From NCBI GenBank assembly GCA_963402885.1, contig OY727097.1, positions 23,746,001-23,810,000 of the forward strand: a stretch of 64,000 nucleotides of DNA, written 5' to 3'. Position numbers and translations under genes: made by a program. How positions within the stretch are numbered: position 1 is the first letter of the stretch; each line of letters opens with the position of its first letter. The DNA is from Antedon bifida. Taxonomy: Eukaryota > Echinodermata > Crinoidea > Comatulida > Antedonidae. Below are positions 1 through 10,440 of this stretch, in pieces. Under the pieces are notes generated by a model. The model was not told the DNA's origin and did not search any database. It was given only the letters and a program-made list of their open reading frames with translations.

Positions 1-133
1 CCTACTGGCAGGCAGGCCTATTCGAACAGTCCATTTTCAATTTTGGATAAATTACTCGCGTGTAGGCCTAGGCTAGGCCTACAAAAATTAAAGTTAAAGT
101 ATTAATTTGGTATAATTTGTTATATTTTTTTAG

Positions 134-636
134 TTGAATTCCTTCAGCGACAACTCAAAAATTTGAAAGACACACTAAAGAAGTGCCTAAACAAGAGAAA
201 TTCAATGATACGGTCTGGGGCAGCCGCTACGTCTTTACCGCAATGCAAGTATTTTGAACAGATGAGATTTCTGCATGAAAAAACAGCCAACAAGCCAACT
301 GTCAGCAACTGTCAAGCTACAAGTAGTGGTATTACTACTACAAGGCATGCTTCTAATGAAGAGAATATTGATCCCTGTGTGTCGACGATTATACCACAAG
401 TACCGATAAAACGGAAAAAGCAACATGACGAACTTGATACAATGATAATAAACCAACTGGAAACGACATCGGAAGCCATTAATTCTTTGATATCGGGTTC
501 GAATCAACAGGAAGATGAAGTCGCTCTATATTTCAGGAGCCTTATTCCAATTGTTTCAGCATTTGACCGCCGAAGACAACGACTCGCTATGGTTAAAATA
601 AGCCAATTGCTTTTTGATATAGAATTCGAGGAGTAA
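134..636 (+). CDS. MADF/BESS-like accessory protein of Harbinger, last exon
   Basis: The reading frame opens straight after a pyrimidine-rich acceptor (tatttttttag, ending at 133) and runs to a TAA at 634-636; there is no ATG at its head, so this is a 3' exon and the upstream exon lies before the window. The first 50 residues look like the end of a MADF domain (basic helix, then RSGAAATSLPQCKYFEQM, matching the usual KW-x-YF-x-x-M/L ending). The last ~40 residues (EDEVALYFRSLIPIVSAF...) fit a BESS motif, a short helical protein-interaction element that often follows MADF. In Harbinger elements such a protein binds the ends and helps nuclear entry of the transposase. The central ~80 residues are low in order and Ser/Thr-rich. 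The frame is intact. Confidence 0.7.
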
Positions 637-739
637 AACAGACATATGTAACATAAGAACTGTTAATGTTACCATTTACTAATAACATTTAATGCGTCTT
701 TGCAAATAATTATATACTGTATATATATATAAGAAAACT

Positions 740-1145
740 GTTATTTACATTTCAATTGAATCGGATCGGATAGTATACTGTAATTAAAACAAATAATTAT
801 TTTTTTTAGTGTTATTTATATAGTACAAATAAGTACTATGCTGTAATACGTCTACAAACCGTTAATTATATTTCAATTAAATGAGATTGGATAGTATACT
901 GTAATTAAAACAAATAATTATTTTTTTAGTGTTATTTATAGAGTGCAAATAAGTATTATACTGTATACGTCTACAAAAACCGTTATTTACATTTTAATTA
1001 GGCTAAATCGGATCGGATAGTATACTGTAATTAAAACAAATAATTATTTGTTTAGTGTTATTTATAGGCCCCTTAGTGCAAATAAGTATTATACTGTATA
1101 CGTCTACAAAAACCGTTATTTACATTTTAATTAAATCGGATTGAT
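740..1145. repeat. 121 bp tandem repeat, about 3.3 copies
   Basis: Units begin at 740, 861, 982 and 1115 with gttatttacattt or close variants. Each contains cggatagtatactgtaatta and ends with tatacgtctacaaa. The period is 121 bp between the first three; the third unit carries about 12 extra bases (gcta and ggcccctt insertions). It fills the space between the two convergent Harbinger genes, so it sits over both 3' ends. Confidence 0.85.
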
Positions 1146-1229
1146 GTAACAGTATTGATTTCCTTCATATTAAATATTTTCATTTACTTATTTTTAAATT
1201 TCGTTATACTGTAAACCGACTGTATTTCT

Positions 1230-2523
1230 TTAAGTTCGGTTAACTAATCCCCATTGCCATTGTACAGCGCCTTCATTGTAAAAATAATCTTTATAACCAT
1301 TTCTGACGGCAGCAGCATCCTTGGAATAGTTGTTCGAACCTATCCGACGTATCGATTGTAGACCACCGTGCAAATTAATATCGGTATCTTGCCTCCATTC
1401 ACCTGGCGTTACCCCTGTTGGCCCATCATTGTCAACAAATTGTAATGGGCAATATTTAATACCATTTGATGCATTTTGTTTCATTAGGAAAAAGAACGAC
1501 AATAGACTGCGTTATGAGCACAACCTTCCGTACTTTGGCAATAATTGGCCTCCTCAGAATGCGAAATCTGCTTGCAGCTATACCAAAGGTGTTTTCGATG
1601 ACTCTTCGTGCTCTCGACAGCCTATAGTTAAACACTCGTTGATCAGTTTCTAAATGTGAAGAAGGATAGGGTTTCATCATATGCTTCTTTAATCCAAAAG
1701 CATCGTCTCCAACAAACACATAGGGCAATGTTTTGTCTGAATTTGGGAGCATCTCTCGAGCTGGAATGTTGAGCAAGTTATTCTCTATAGCATGTCCCAA
1801 ATAACTACATCCATATACACTACCATCACTCTGACGTCCACTGTCTCCAATGTCTACTAATGTAAATTTATAGTTCGCATCACAAACCGCCATAAGTACA
1901 ATACTAAAGGTTTTCTTGTAATTAAAATATGATGAGCCTGAATTATTAGGTGCTTGCATCACTACATGCTTCCCGTCTATAGACCCAACACAGTTGGGAA
2001 AATTCCATGACTCGAAAAATTCATTAGAAATACCTTTCCACTCTTCCTCTGTTGATGGATGTTTGATGAAGCCTTTCTCTTTTAGGACTGTCCATATAGC
2101 ACCACACGTCTCATCAATTATTCTTCCAACTACCGATGGGCTCATACGGTAGCTTGCAGCAATTGTGACTTGTGCATCGCCTGTTACTAAGTATCTTAAG
2201 CAAACACTTAATCTCTCACTGGGACCGATGGATTTCCTTAATTTAGTATCTTGTTTCGTTATAAATGGTGCAATCAAACTCAAAAGTTCCTCAAACGTTG
2301 TTGGTGACATTCGAAAGCATCTAAAAAAGTACTCTGCATCATACAGCTTCAATTCTTTAACTAACAGGTGGTATTCTCCTTTTTGTTCTCTTTCACTGTA
2401 AATCGGTCTAACCCAAAACCTCTTTCTGTATTTTATTCTTCGTTGTTTCTGTCTTCGAATTAATAAAAGCCTTAACAACTTAATTTTGATTAAAAGAAGG
2501 TTTCTTAAATTAACAGCCGGCAT
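1230..2523 (-). pseudogene. HARBI1-like DDE transposase, frameshifted
   Basis: The main frame starts at the ATG at 2523 and gives 355 residues. A basic N-terminus is followed by a helix-turn-helix-like stretch (about 105-145) and the DDE_Tnp_4 nuclease fold. Likely catalytic residues are D183 in SIDGKHV, D224 or D227 in VDIGDSG, and E310 in RRVIENTFG. Family members run ~350-420 residues and end with a block (YCP...FVD...PGEWR...YF...GxVxWQ). That block is present here, but in another frame (1502-1230), so there is a one-base-type shift close to 1485-1500 in a T-rich run. Upstream of the shift the frame has no stop, so the damage may be recent or a sequencing error. The gene converges on the MADF gene of the same element. 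Confidence 0.88.
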
Positions 2524-2559
2524 CGTGTAATGTTAATCACCATAGGCCTACAGTCAAAA

Positions 2560-2670
2560 TCGCAAAGTCATTCGCTCTCGCGTGGAAAATAAGTAAAAGG
2601 TAGCGCGAATTTTTTCGCCGCGAAAATATATTATTCGCGCGAACAAATTCGCCTAGTGGAAAATAGGCTT
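2560..2670. repeat. Right terminal region of the Harbinger element
   Basis: The stretch is locally GC-rich, with repeated TTCGCG/CGCGAA words (gcgcgaattttttcgccgcg, attcgcgcgaacaaattcgc), and ends gtggaaaataggc. The sharp change to AT-rich sequence after 2670 fits a transposon terminus. The matching left end is outside the window, so this is inferred from composition and position only. Confidence 0.5.
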
Positions 2671-2739
2671 TAAACATTAGCAACAAAAGCGGATTATCAT
2701 TTCTGAATATACGCCTCATTACTTTTTCAAAATCACAAA

Positions 2740-3810
2740 ACTCAACGAAACAAGTGCCTCAGCAGCTTTTTGGTTTTTGATCGTGGTGAATCTTGGACGT
2801 TAACCCACTGCTCTTTAATTCGATGAATTTTGTTTTCACTTCTCTACTAGCCTTTTCTGTGCATCTAATTGATTTGTAACGACTATGATTTCTCGATAGA
2901 ATTTGTTCTTTCTCTCTTCATCTTTCTTCGGCCTCTTCTAGCTCTCTGATCATTTAATCTTGGTGGTATCGCGTTGATAGGCACTTATGGTACAGGTAGT
3001 ACATCTGGCTCGTGGAAACGTAGTACTTGATTTGCAGCATCGATTCCTGGTGCTGTCGGAGGAGTATCTGGAAGTACAATTACTGAAAACATATTTGATG
3101 GTTTTTAATTAAATGTTTTGATTAAAATTGAAGTTTTAGGGTATAATTTAATATAAAAAAAATAATAATAAAACCCTAATAATTACCTCAAAGTGTTGGT
3201 ACTTTTCCTGCTGCGGGGCTATAAAAGGCAAGTGCTGGAGCTGAGCAAACACTTCAGGTGATGTTCATTCTTCATCCCTACACTTCTTGAATTGGTAGGG
3301 GCCCTTGATGCAGTGTTTGTTCATAAATGATATCTGTGTCTTCGAAAACTTGTATGATTTTGATGTATCCAGCAAAATTTCAAGTTCAAAATCTGGATCC
3401 ATCTTTTTCTGCTGGCGACCTAGCTTTAGCATATATTCTTTTGATGCAGCATGGAAAACTTTGACATGTTCAAATTTCAGTTGCAGACGGGAGAATACAC
3501 TTCCAAGGAGGATCTTGGCTTCTTATTGTATCTTGTATTTCCTCTTTCAGAATCGTTAAATGTTAAATTCCCTTCTTTTATCTTCTGTTCCATTGCCATC
3601 GTTGCAGTTTCTATTCTCGTAATGCTGATGCCTTGAAGAGCCATATTGAGATTTGGATTTTTCCAACTATGGTGTGATAGGGTTTGAACTAATATTAGAA
3701 TGATTAAACGAGACTTACCTGTAAGTTGAAGTTTGATAACCACTATTTTATGAATATGTGAGTGAGGTGTAAACTGAGATCCGACGCGCACGCACACCCT
3801 CATACTTCAA
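2740..3810 (-). pseudogene. Unrecognised decayed multi-exon gene
   Basis: Three coding-like blocks run on the - strand. Block 1 (3803-3477) includes MALQGISITRIETATMAMEQ and a possible donor within its head (cttacag/gtaagtctc near 3720). Its frame shifts near 3490 into block 2 (about 3520-3275, without ATG), which reads through LKFEHVKVFHAASKEYMLKL and GRQQKKMDPDFELEILLD. Block 3 begins after a good acceptor (ttttcag, near 3085) with VIVLPDTPPTAPGIDAANQV and continues, after one stop, into a very basic Arg/Lys stretch. Acidic-then-basic, coiled-coil-like composition would suit a DNA-binding accessory protein of a transposon, but I do not recognise a family. Stops and a frame change argue for a relic. 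Confidence 0.4.
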
Positions 3811-3959
3811 ATCAAACATGTCCAGAGTAAATTTGCAGCGATAAGTATGTATTATGACAACTGCATTGTTCTATATAATTCTTTTACTTGGGATGGGTGA
3901 GTCGGGCAGTTTATCCTCTTACTCAGGATAGAGCAGTGATGAAATCCGACAGAAAGACA

Positions 3960-5165
3960 GCCTTATAAAACTTCACAGACATTTCTTTAATTCTAACACA
4001 GCTGCCTGTAATTCGAGTCTTGGTACAGTTTTAAGCGGTGTAACGCGGGACTTCGCAGTTAGGAACCTCACACCAACTGAACTATCATGCATTATCCGTC
4101 TCGTAATGCAGTTTCAGACGCATCACAGAATATTACTGGTTGTAATGTTTCAACATCTGGTTTGGGAATCAAGCACCTCATGAATCTAACACCATGCAAA
4201 CTCTTCATTTCAGCAAAGAACTTAACCCAGTTGGCTGTCTCCGCAACACTCAACTCATCATCCCAATCGACTCCAGTCGCCCAAAGACGCTGCATCATGA
4301 TCTTAGCTCGAATTAAGAATGCCCCTGCAAATCCGATAGGATCAAAGGTCTTAGATATTTCGCTTAATACTGTTCGCTTAGTAAGTTTAACATTAACATC
4401 GTCCTGTTCCACCTTGTACTTAATCACATCTGTTCTCGGTTCCCATACACCCAGTACCTTCTGCTCGTCTTCAGAATAATCCTGGTCACCGTTCAGATTA
4501 ATGTTTGACGCCCATTTTTTCACCTTGAACTTGGCTGTAGACAGAACTTTATCTATATCTTTGGTCAGGTTTACAGCATTGGTTTCGTCTTTAACAGACG
4601 TACACATGTCGTCCATGTAAGTGTCTTGACGTAGTGTCTTCGCAGCTTGCTGATAGTTGGCTTCGTTTTCTCTGGCAGTTTTCAGGGGTTAGCTGTGATT
4701 GGCATGGATGGCGTCACTATGGTCAGTACATACGTGTCAGGAGTACGTTGTTCAAAGTTTCTCCATAGAAATCGGTGGATGTGCATATCGCTCAGTGGAA
4801 TCCTCACTTGATAAAACATCTTGCTGATGTCTCCCTCAACAACAACCTTAAATTATCATGATTACTTCCATCAAATTCTGTAACAGGTCAGGTCCTTTAC
4901 TCCAGCAGTCGTTTAAAGATACACCCTGGCATACACTGGATGAGTTGAAAACAATCCTGATTGATGTACTATCATTTCCGGTCTGACTACAGCATGTGTG
5001 GGATGACATGCGCTGGCCCAGAATATTCACTCTTCTCCTTAATTGAGAGTTTTCTTGTAAATCCACGGTCAACTAGATCTTCAATTGCTTCGTTTTATTG
5101 ATTTGCAGATGCTGGTTTCTTCTGGAGACGCTTTTCTTACGAGCATTGCTTCTCATTGTCCGCGC
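3960..5165 (-). pseudogene. BEL/Pao retrotransposon pol remnant (reverse transcriptase)
   Basis: The best-preserved frame (4616-4092, 174 residues) starts at MDDM, just after the TY of the family's YMDD catalytic box, and continues through the conserved EISKTFDPIGFAGAF and RAKIMMQRLWATGVDWDD segments into the Pao domain (VIFCDASE). Downstream, near 4060-3985, another frame gives GVRFLTAKSRVTP and PRLELQAAVLE, the RNase H-like start typical of BEL. Upstream pieces show SLNDCWSKGPDLLQNL (5072-4848) and VRIPLSDMHIHRFLWRNFEQ (around 4770) in separate frames, so several indels and stops break the polyprotein. No LTRs, gag or integrase are visible nearby. It is a fragment of an old insertion. Confidence 0.88.
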
Positions 5166-5869
5166 TTCTGGGGCTCAGAGTGAAACATCCTCCTTTGCGC
5201 AGACACCCATCTCTTCTGTGGACCAAAATTTTGAAATATCAGCATGGGGTTTTGTTGTTGCCTTGTAGACCCTCTAATGTTTGTAGCAAGCAGAGCATAC
5301 GTTTTGTTTACTCGTCAAGGCCGATTTAGCAGAAGTCAATAAAGGGCGCGCTCCATCGCTCATGAATATTAAAATTACAACAGCCAGGCTGAAACAGTCA
5401 GCGCCAGCGGTCACGCAAGCAGAGCAGGGAATTGCTTTCCCAATTTTTACTCGCTGTCATGTCAGCTACCTACTGCTACTATAATGTTCTTTTTTGACTG
5501 CTGATAAATAGGCCTACAATGAAAGCAATTCATGCAATAATTACATTTAGGTCATACTGTAATAGGTATATGATGGTATAATAAAATAATATTTATGATG
5601 ATACTGTAACACCCAAGAAGGTTTTAGCGCTTTTACCAAGGAGGTTTTAACATTGATTTTACCCTTTTATAGTAGGCCTACATCATACCAATCTGTACAT
5701 TTTATTTTTTATTTTATTCTACACAACAAGAATGTCTTCAACTAATCCATTTAACAGTTTGAAACTACTGCGTTTCCGATGTATTGTAATCGCGCCTTCT
5801 CTGATATTTTCGGTCCATGATGTCTGTCGCCTGCGGGTGCAGTATTTCTTTAAAGGGATGCAATATGCC
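5166..5869. other. Non-coding spacer
   Basis: There is no convincing gene. A TAGGCCTA octamer occurs at 5509-5516 and another near 5672. The sequence is unremarkable apart from being AT-rich after 5480. Confidence 0.5.
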
Positions 5870-6087
5870 TCAGTCCCACCATGGTTGTGGCATAGTAGTT
5901 ATATTTCCTGGTGTTTTTTTCTTTTATAAATTAAAAATTAGGGTGGGGGCGGTGCACCCTTGCACCCCACCCCAGATGATATGATACGATATCAAGTGAT
6001 GGCAGTGAACGTTTTCATATATTTTATTCAAGATACATGTTCATTCATTATTATCTGAATAAATGTTATCTGAATCTGAATCTGAAC
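5870..6087 (+). mobile_element. LINE 3' end with (TCTGAA)n tail
   Basis: A C-rich segment (gcaccccaccccagatg) is followed about 80 bp later by an AATAAA signal (6058) and then tatctgaatctgaatctgaa (6067-6086). A 3' UTR ending in a polyadenylation signal plus a short tandem tail is characteristic of CR1/RTE-like LINEs in marine invertebrates. No reverse transcriptase is attached, so this would be a 5'-truncated copy. The 5' limit is a guess. Confidence 0.5.
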
Positions 6088-6417
6088 CATGTTTATTTTA
6101 AATAGATCGTCAAAACAAAACTCAATACAGCAGGTGATATTAATGTACAGTATATCCAGGGAGTTTTTACTTAACTTTATTTAAAATATCTGTGCATAAT
6201 CGGCTATTTTCCAAAAGATTTATAATATAAAGAATTTAAAAAAAATGTTGCCACCCGGTATTAAACTAATATTAAACAATAGGCCTATTATATATAATAA
6301 GTATAACTTCACTGTTATTAAAGCGCCTAGCCCCTATGTATCATGCATCACTGTTATTAAAGCTATATCCTTGAAAGTTGTGACGTGTAACGTTTCCGTC
6401 CTGACTGCGAAACTTAC

Positions 6418-7820
6418 TTACTTTTTCATTGAATGGGTTTTTCCCAATGAAATATTTGTTTTTACACAGGTTGAAAGTTTGTGAGGAGCCCTCCTTATTC
6501 TTTTCTTTTGCATAAGCTTTGGATTGCTATTTACCTGTATTTGTTTTAGTGGACGCCCAGATCCAAGAGACCTTCGCCCACCAAGAGATGATTTTCTACG
6601 AGCCACAGCTGTAGGTTGTACGCCAATGATTTTTCTCAACCTTCTTTGGCGCTTTTTCATCACACTCTCACCAGAATATTTGCCGAATGTACGCAGGGCT
6701 GAAACAAGTGCGGCGTCTGTCTTAATTTTGTTCACACTATTAAAGAAACAGGATATTGCATCACAGAAAATATCTGGATGTTGCTGCTCCTTTTCCTTTA
6801 GGAGGTATATGAATAGTTGTGCTTGTTCACCGTGCTGTCCTTGATGTGCAGGCATTTCAGCTACAGCAGTCGAAGGATGAGCGTCCATATCAGTCGAGGA
6901 AAAAGTGCCTGTTCTTGATACATTGTGATGCACTGTATGTGTAATTCTTCACTTTCGTTAGATTTCAAAGATAAAAACCAATCCTTATGCATCTCGTATC
7001 TAGTGGCAATGGTGTAAAACATTCTTCTTAGGGTCGGACTGTTCACAGTATGATGGTATGTATGCCGTAATGCTTCAAAACAATGTGTTGATGCTTGCAA
7101 GGCCCACCATTTCTGCCAACAACACACGAGCATGATGCTGCCTCAATATTAACGTTGCACGTTACTCCTTCTGAATTTTGAGATGGTACCTCAAATGAGT
7201 TGTCACCTGTTTTGATAATATCCTCTTTAAGGAGCTGCCAGCCACTCACTGAAGCAAATCTTGTGGAAATCGCCTTACCCAACCTATTGTTTGCAACATC
7301 TAAGTAAGTCGTCTTTCATAGTGAACTTCAACTCTCGTCAGGAGAAAATCAAAAACTGAACCATGTTAAAGGCCTTAGTACGTTAGAAAATATGGTCCTT
7401 CAAAATTCTCATTGCAGCCTCGCAGTAATTGTTGGTGTTATTTGAACGCATTGGTAGCTCGTTTCGATAACACAAAGCCCACATCTCGCGTCTGCCATAC
7501 AATTTAGTTCCGTGGTCTATAAATTGTGGATAGGACTTTGAACTATCATCACCAATCAAATCCTTATAAAAGACATGTAGCTGAGCCTCAGTAGATGCAT
7601 ACAGCATTGCCTTGACCGCGCCTATAAATCGTGGTCTATCTTCCTTTTTTAACCTGTGTTTTGTATCCCACAGGTATCTCCACATAGCCTGCAATATGTG
7701 AAACGCACAAAGAACACGTGAGGACCATGGGAATACATTACTGAGGGCTCTCCTCTCTGCCTCACAGTCTGGAAGTGATCTTGTTTCTCCTCTGTTCCTG
7801 TTTAATTTCCTCATGTGGCA
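6418..7820 (-). pseudogene. MULE-type transposase with SWIM zinc finger, broken
   Basis: Four overlapping frame pieces make up one gene. Residues encoded at 7814-7383 match the second half of a MULE transposase domain: CEAERRALSNVFP, then FHILQAMWRYLWDTKHRL, and RSNNTNNYCEAAMRILKD. A short degraded link (7380-7285) leads to 7282-7043, which carries the SWIM finger CSC...GGPCKHQ (CxC...CxH). After a frame change near 7065 the chain continues through RRMFYTIATRYEMHKDWF and, after another near 6930, into a basic tail (RRLRKIIGVQ, RRSLGSGRP). The N-terminal half, with the first catalytic Asp, is absent: the gene stops being recognisable at ~7820, near the gypsy fragment. MULEs move by cut-and-paste; this copy cannot. 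Confidence 0.82.
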
Positions 7821-7877
7821 AAGATACCTGTAGGGCTATTATTATTAATAATGTGTGAATTATTTGACGGTGGTAAT

Positions 7878-7892
7878 AAAAAACTTTATTCC
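7878..7892. repeat. Direct repeat copy 1 flanking the gypsy fragment
   Basis: The sequence aaaaaactttattcc matches aaaaactttattcc at 9159-9172 over 14 bp in the same orientation. The two copies bracket the gypsy pol fragment exactly where its homology ends. Confidence 0.75.
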
Positions 7893-9172
7893 GTATCTTT
7901 TCGTCGTAGACAGTTATCTAGTAAATTCTTCACTGTTTCGCATGGAATTCTCGATAGTGCATCGGCGTTGTCGTTTTTACGTCCCGGACGATATATAATG
8001 TTGATATTGCATTGTGAAAGGTCGTTGACCCATCGTTGACCATGAGCGTCTAGTTTTGCTTTCCCCAATACATAAGTTAAAGGATTGTTGTCAGTGACCG
8101 CAGTAACATCGTGCCCATACACATAATCTCGAAACTTGTCAGTCGCCGCCCAATGTAAAGTTTTGAATTCTAATTTATGCGCTGGGTATATCTTCTCTGA
8201 ATTTGATTTGATTTTTGGCAAATGCGATCACTCTCTCTTTCCATTCTGGACCTGAGCCAGGACTGCACCCAGACCGTCGGTTTGTAAGATGAAAGTAAGT
8301 GTTAAATCTGCATAAGCTAGAATAGGAGTGGACTTGATGTTATCACGAATGGTTTCGAAGCTGTGTTGTGCGTTCGAATTCCATTGAAATGGCGTTGTAT
8401 ACTGTTTCCGTTGCTTACCGCCTCCGTTGCTTACCGCCTTTAGTACGTCTTGTGTCGCCTTCAATAAGATTAAATAGAGGTCTGGAAGCGGCGTACCTCT
8501 TTAATGCCGTTCGGAACCGGCCAGTTCTCTACCGCTGCTACTTTTTCTGGATCGGTTGTCACTCCATCTGCTGAAACACGATGTCCAAGGTATTGAACTT
8601 CTTTCTTGAAGAATTTACATTTGGACCTCTTCAGCTTAAGGCCATGTGTGCGGAGCCTATTAAACACTTTTTGAAGCTTCTCTTCATGTTCTTCAACCGT
8701 TTTACTAAACACAATAATGTCATCTGGATAGAGTAGAATGTCGGTCAAATTAAGGTCGCCAAAAACAGTGTTCATCAGACGCTGAAACGTGGCAAGGGCG
8801 TTCTTGAGTCCAAACGGCATCCTGTTATATTCCAACAAACAAATGGTGTAGTGAATGCCGTCTTGTGCTGATCATTATGGTCCATTTGGATTTGGAGATA
8901 CTCCGACGTTAAGTCAAGACTTGAGAAATATTTTGCGTTTGCAAGAGAATCAAGGCTTTCTTCTATCCTCGGTAATGGAAAAGCGTCCCGTACGGTTTGT
9001 GAGTTTAACTTACGGTAGTCGACGCATAGATGCATACTTCCATCCTTCTTCCGAAGTGGACTTTGACTCGGTCGGATGATTCCAGATTCTTCTAAGTCCT
9101 TTACGTGCTCTCGTACTTCTTGAAACTCGGATTGAAGGTGTTCATATCTGTTACGAAGAAAAACTTTATTCC
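7886..9172 (-). pseudogene. Ty3/gypsy pol fragment: reverse transcriptase and RNase H
   Basis: Frame pieces in order are 9194-8775 (FQEVREHVKDLEESGIIRPS, KKDGSMHLCVDYRKLN, FSSLDLTSEYLQIQMD), 8838-8470 (MPFGLKNALATFQRLM, active-site box, QYLGHRVSADGVTTDPEKV), 8464-8228 (TPFQWNSNAQHSFETI, start of RNase H) and 8221-7886 (LEFKTLHWAATDKFRDYVYG, TDNNPLTYVL, ADALSR). This is the standard Ty3/gypsy order RT-RNase H. At least three frameshifts separate the pieces. The RT active site reads YPDD where YLDD or YVDD is expected, and LDLxSGY has become LDLTSEY, so the enzyme would be dead even if the frame were intact. Protease, integrase and LTRs are missing. A 14 bp direct repeat flanks the fragment. 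Confidence 0.92.
9159..9172. repeat. Direct repeat copy 2 flanking the gypsy fragment
   Basis: The sequence aaaaactttattcc pairs with 7878-7892. On the - strand this reads ggaataaagttttt and contains the stop codon of the neighbouring transposase-like gene. Confidence 0.75.
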
Positions 9173-10440
9173 TTGAATATGGTCGCAAACCCATCTGTAC
9201 ATATCATCATATCATATATTTGGTTGGTCTCTGTCGCTTGCAAGCTTGCGTTCGCTACCAGACGCTTCGTGGTACCACCTATACCATCACACGGGCTCCT
9301 CCCATGGCTTGTGGAAAAGAAATTCCATTCTGTATGCAAACCATTATCCTTCTTATGGAAACACATATCTGTCAAATCTGTATAGTTCTTGTATTGGCTG
9401 GCTGCCCCATCGCTAAAATATACAATTTTATTTATATGAGGCAAGACCTCTTTTACATGTGAAAGTAAAGTAGTAATGAAAGCGTGTACAGTTGATGTTT
9501 CATGCTTCAATGAATCCGAGATGACGCAAGTACTCAATAATTTTAATTCATCAATTTCTTTGTAATATATTACAAATGGGTGGAGGGTTGCCTGACTGTT
9601 GTCCCAGTACAACTCTTGTATGGTATCCTGAATCAAGAAACTATAGTTTTCTGCAAAATCTAACAGAACAATGGCAGTGTCATCCGAAAGATCCTCTTTA
9701 AGTAAGATGAGCAGATTGAGATTTTGTGATTTAATGATGTTGCCGAAGTCGATCAAATGCATCAGCTACCTGCTCTATAAATTCAGGTAGTGGAAGTTGG
9801 AGCGTAGCAATAGTTGGTTTATCTGTATTTATCCATTGCTTAAATGCTATCTTTTCTTCGAAATCGATTTCATTTTTAGTAAATGTGTTGGATAAGTCCT
9901 CAACAAGAGCAGCCTTCCCTGGACATTTGTCACACACTAGCATCACGCAATCTCTGGTACTCTAATCGACCAGGAATTTTTGATACTAAACGTTTTACAT
10001 TTTGATGAATTTGGCACACACATACAGAGTGCATACCTCTGCTATTTACCGATACACACCCTTTTCGACGAAGTATTATTAAATATTTGATTTCATCAAA
10101 ATTTCCCGGTAAAGTAACTACATTGAAACTAGAAATATTAAGGTGTTTTTTTGTCAAATACATTGCAATTTCTGTTAAGATATTTGAAGTGTTGAAAGCA
10201 TTTAGGTCTAAGCTATTGTTGCACAGTTCTGGGTCAATTGCCACGTTCAGCTAAAATTTTATCGTGCTCTCGTATCGTGATATTGAATATCACGTTAGCA
10301 GGAAGAGCGTTCACATAGAATTGGACATTTTTATGATATAAGTATGCTAATGAGGTGCAATGTTGCGTGACAGAGGTCAAACGTTGAGAACATGTGTGTG
10401 ACGTGCGGTAGCTTGTTTGTTGGTTTGTTGCGTATCTCAT
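9166..10440 (-). pseudogene. Transposase-like gene of a widespread unnamed metazoan family
   Basis: Four frame pieces form one gene. 10440-10234 is a doubtful head. 10244-9930 has a GMHSVCVCQIHQNVKRLV cysteine/histidine block. 9946-9731 has CDKCPGKAALVEDL and FKQWINTDKP. 9762-9166 has VLLDFAENYSFLIQD, WDNSQATLHPFVIYY, YFSDGAASQYKNYTDL and FSTSHGRSPCDGIGGTTKRL. Frame changes lie near 9945 and 9745, each shifting within a few bases while homology-like text continues. I recognise this motif set from many uncharacterised, multicopy animal genes. The conserved Asp residues (LLDFAENY, FSDG, CDGIGG) would suit a DDE-type nuclease, but I cannot confirm that or name the superfamily. The frame ends FATIFKE followed by TAA within the 14 bp repeat. 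Confidence 0.65.
10245..10320. repeat. Repeat unit with palindrome cgtgatattgaatatcacg
   Basis: The core cgtgatattgaatatcacgt (near 10274-10296) followed by tagcaggaag and gttcacatagaa recurs at about 11146-11192 as cgtgatattcaagatcacgt ... gttcacatagaa. The two copies bracket the SANT-like exon and may be sub-terminal parts of one small DNA element, perhaps Harbinger-type, but clean termini are not visible. Confidence 0.5.

Larger units (their letters stand above)
1..2670. mobile_element. PIF/Harbinger DNA transposon, left end off-window
   Basis: A two-gene PIF/Harbinger element is read from its contents: a MADF/BESS-like accessory exon on + (134-636) converging on a HARBI1-like transposase on - (2523-1230). 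A DNA-binding partner gene beside the transposase is the known layout of this superfamily. The right edge is placed near 2668-2670, where a GC-rich, TTCGCG-rich stretch ends in gtggaaaataggc followed by tttaa; Harbingers duplicate a 3 bp TWA-type target, so the TAA at 2671-2673 is a candidate. The left terminus lies before base 1, so the inverted repeats cannot be compared. The transposase is frameshifted, so this copy is probably immobile on its own. Confidence 0.8.

Noticed and set aside
2537-2719. 60-residue frame at the Harbinger right end
   Set aside because: It reads through the GC-rich terminal region and has no motif.
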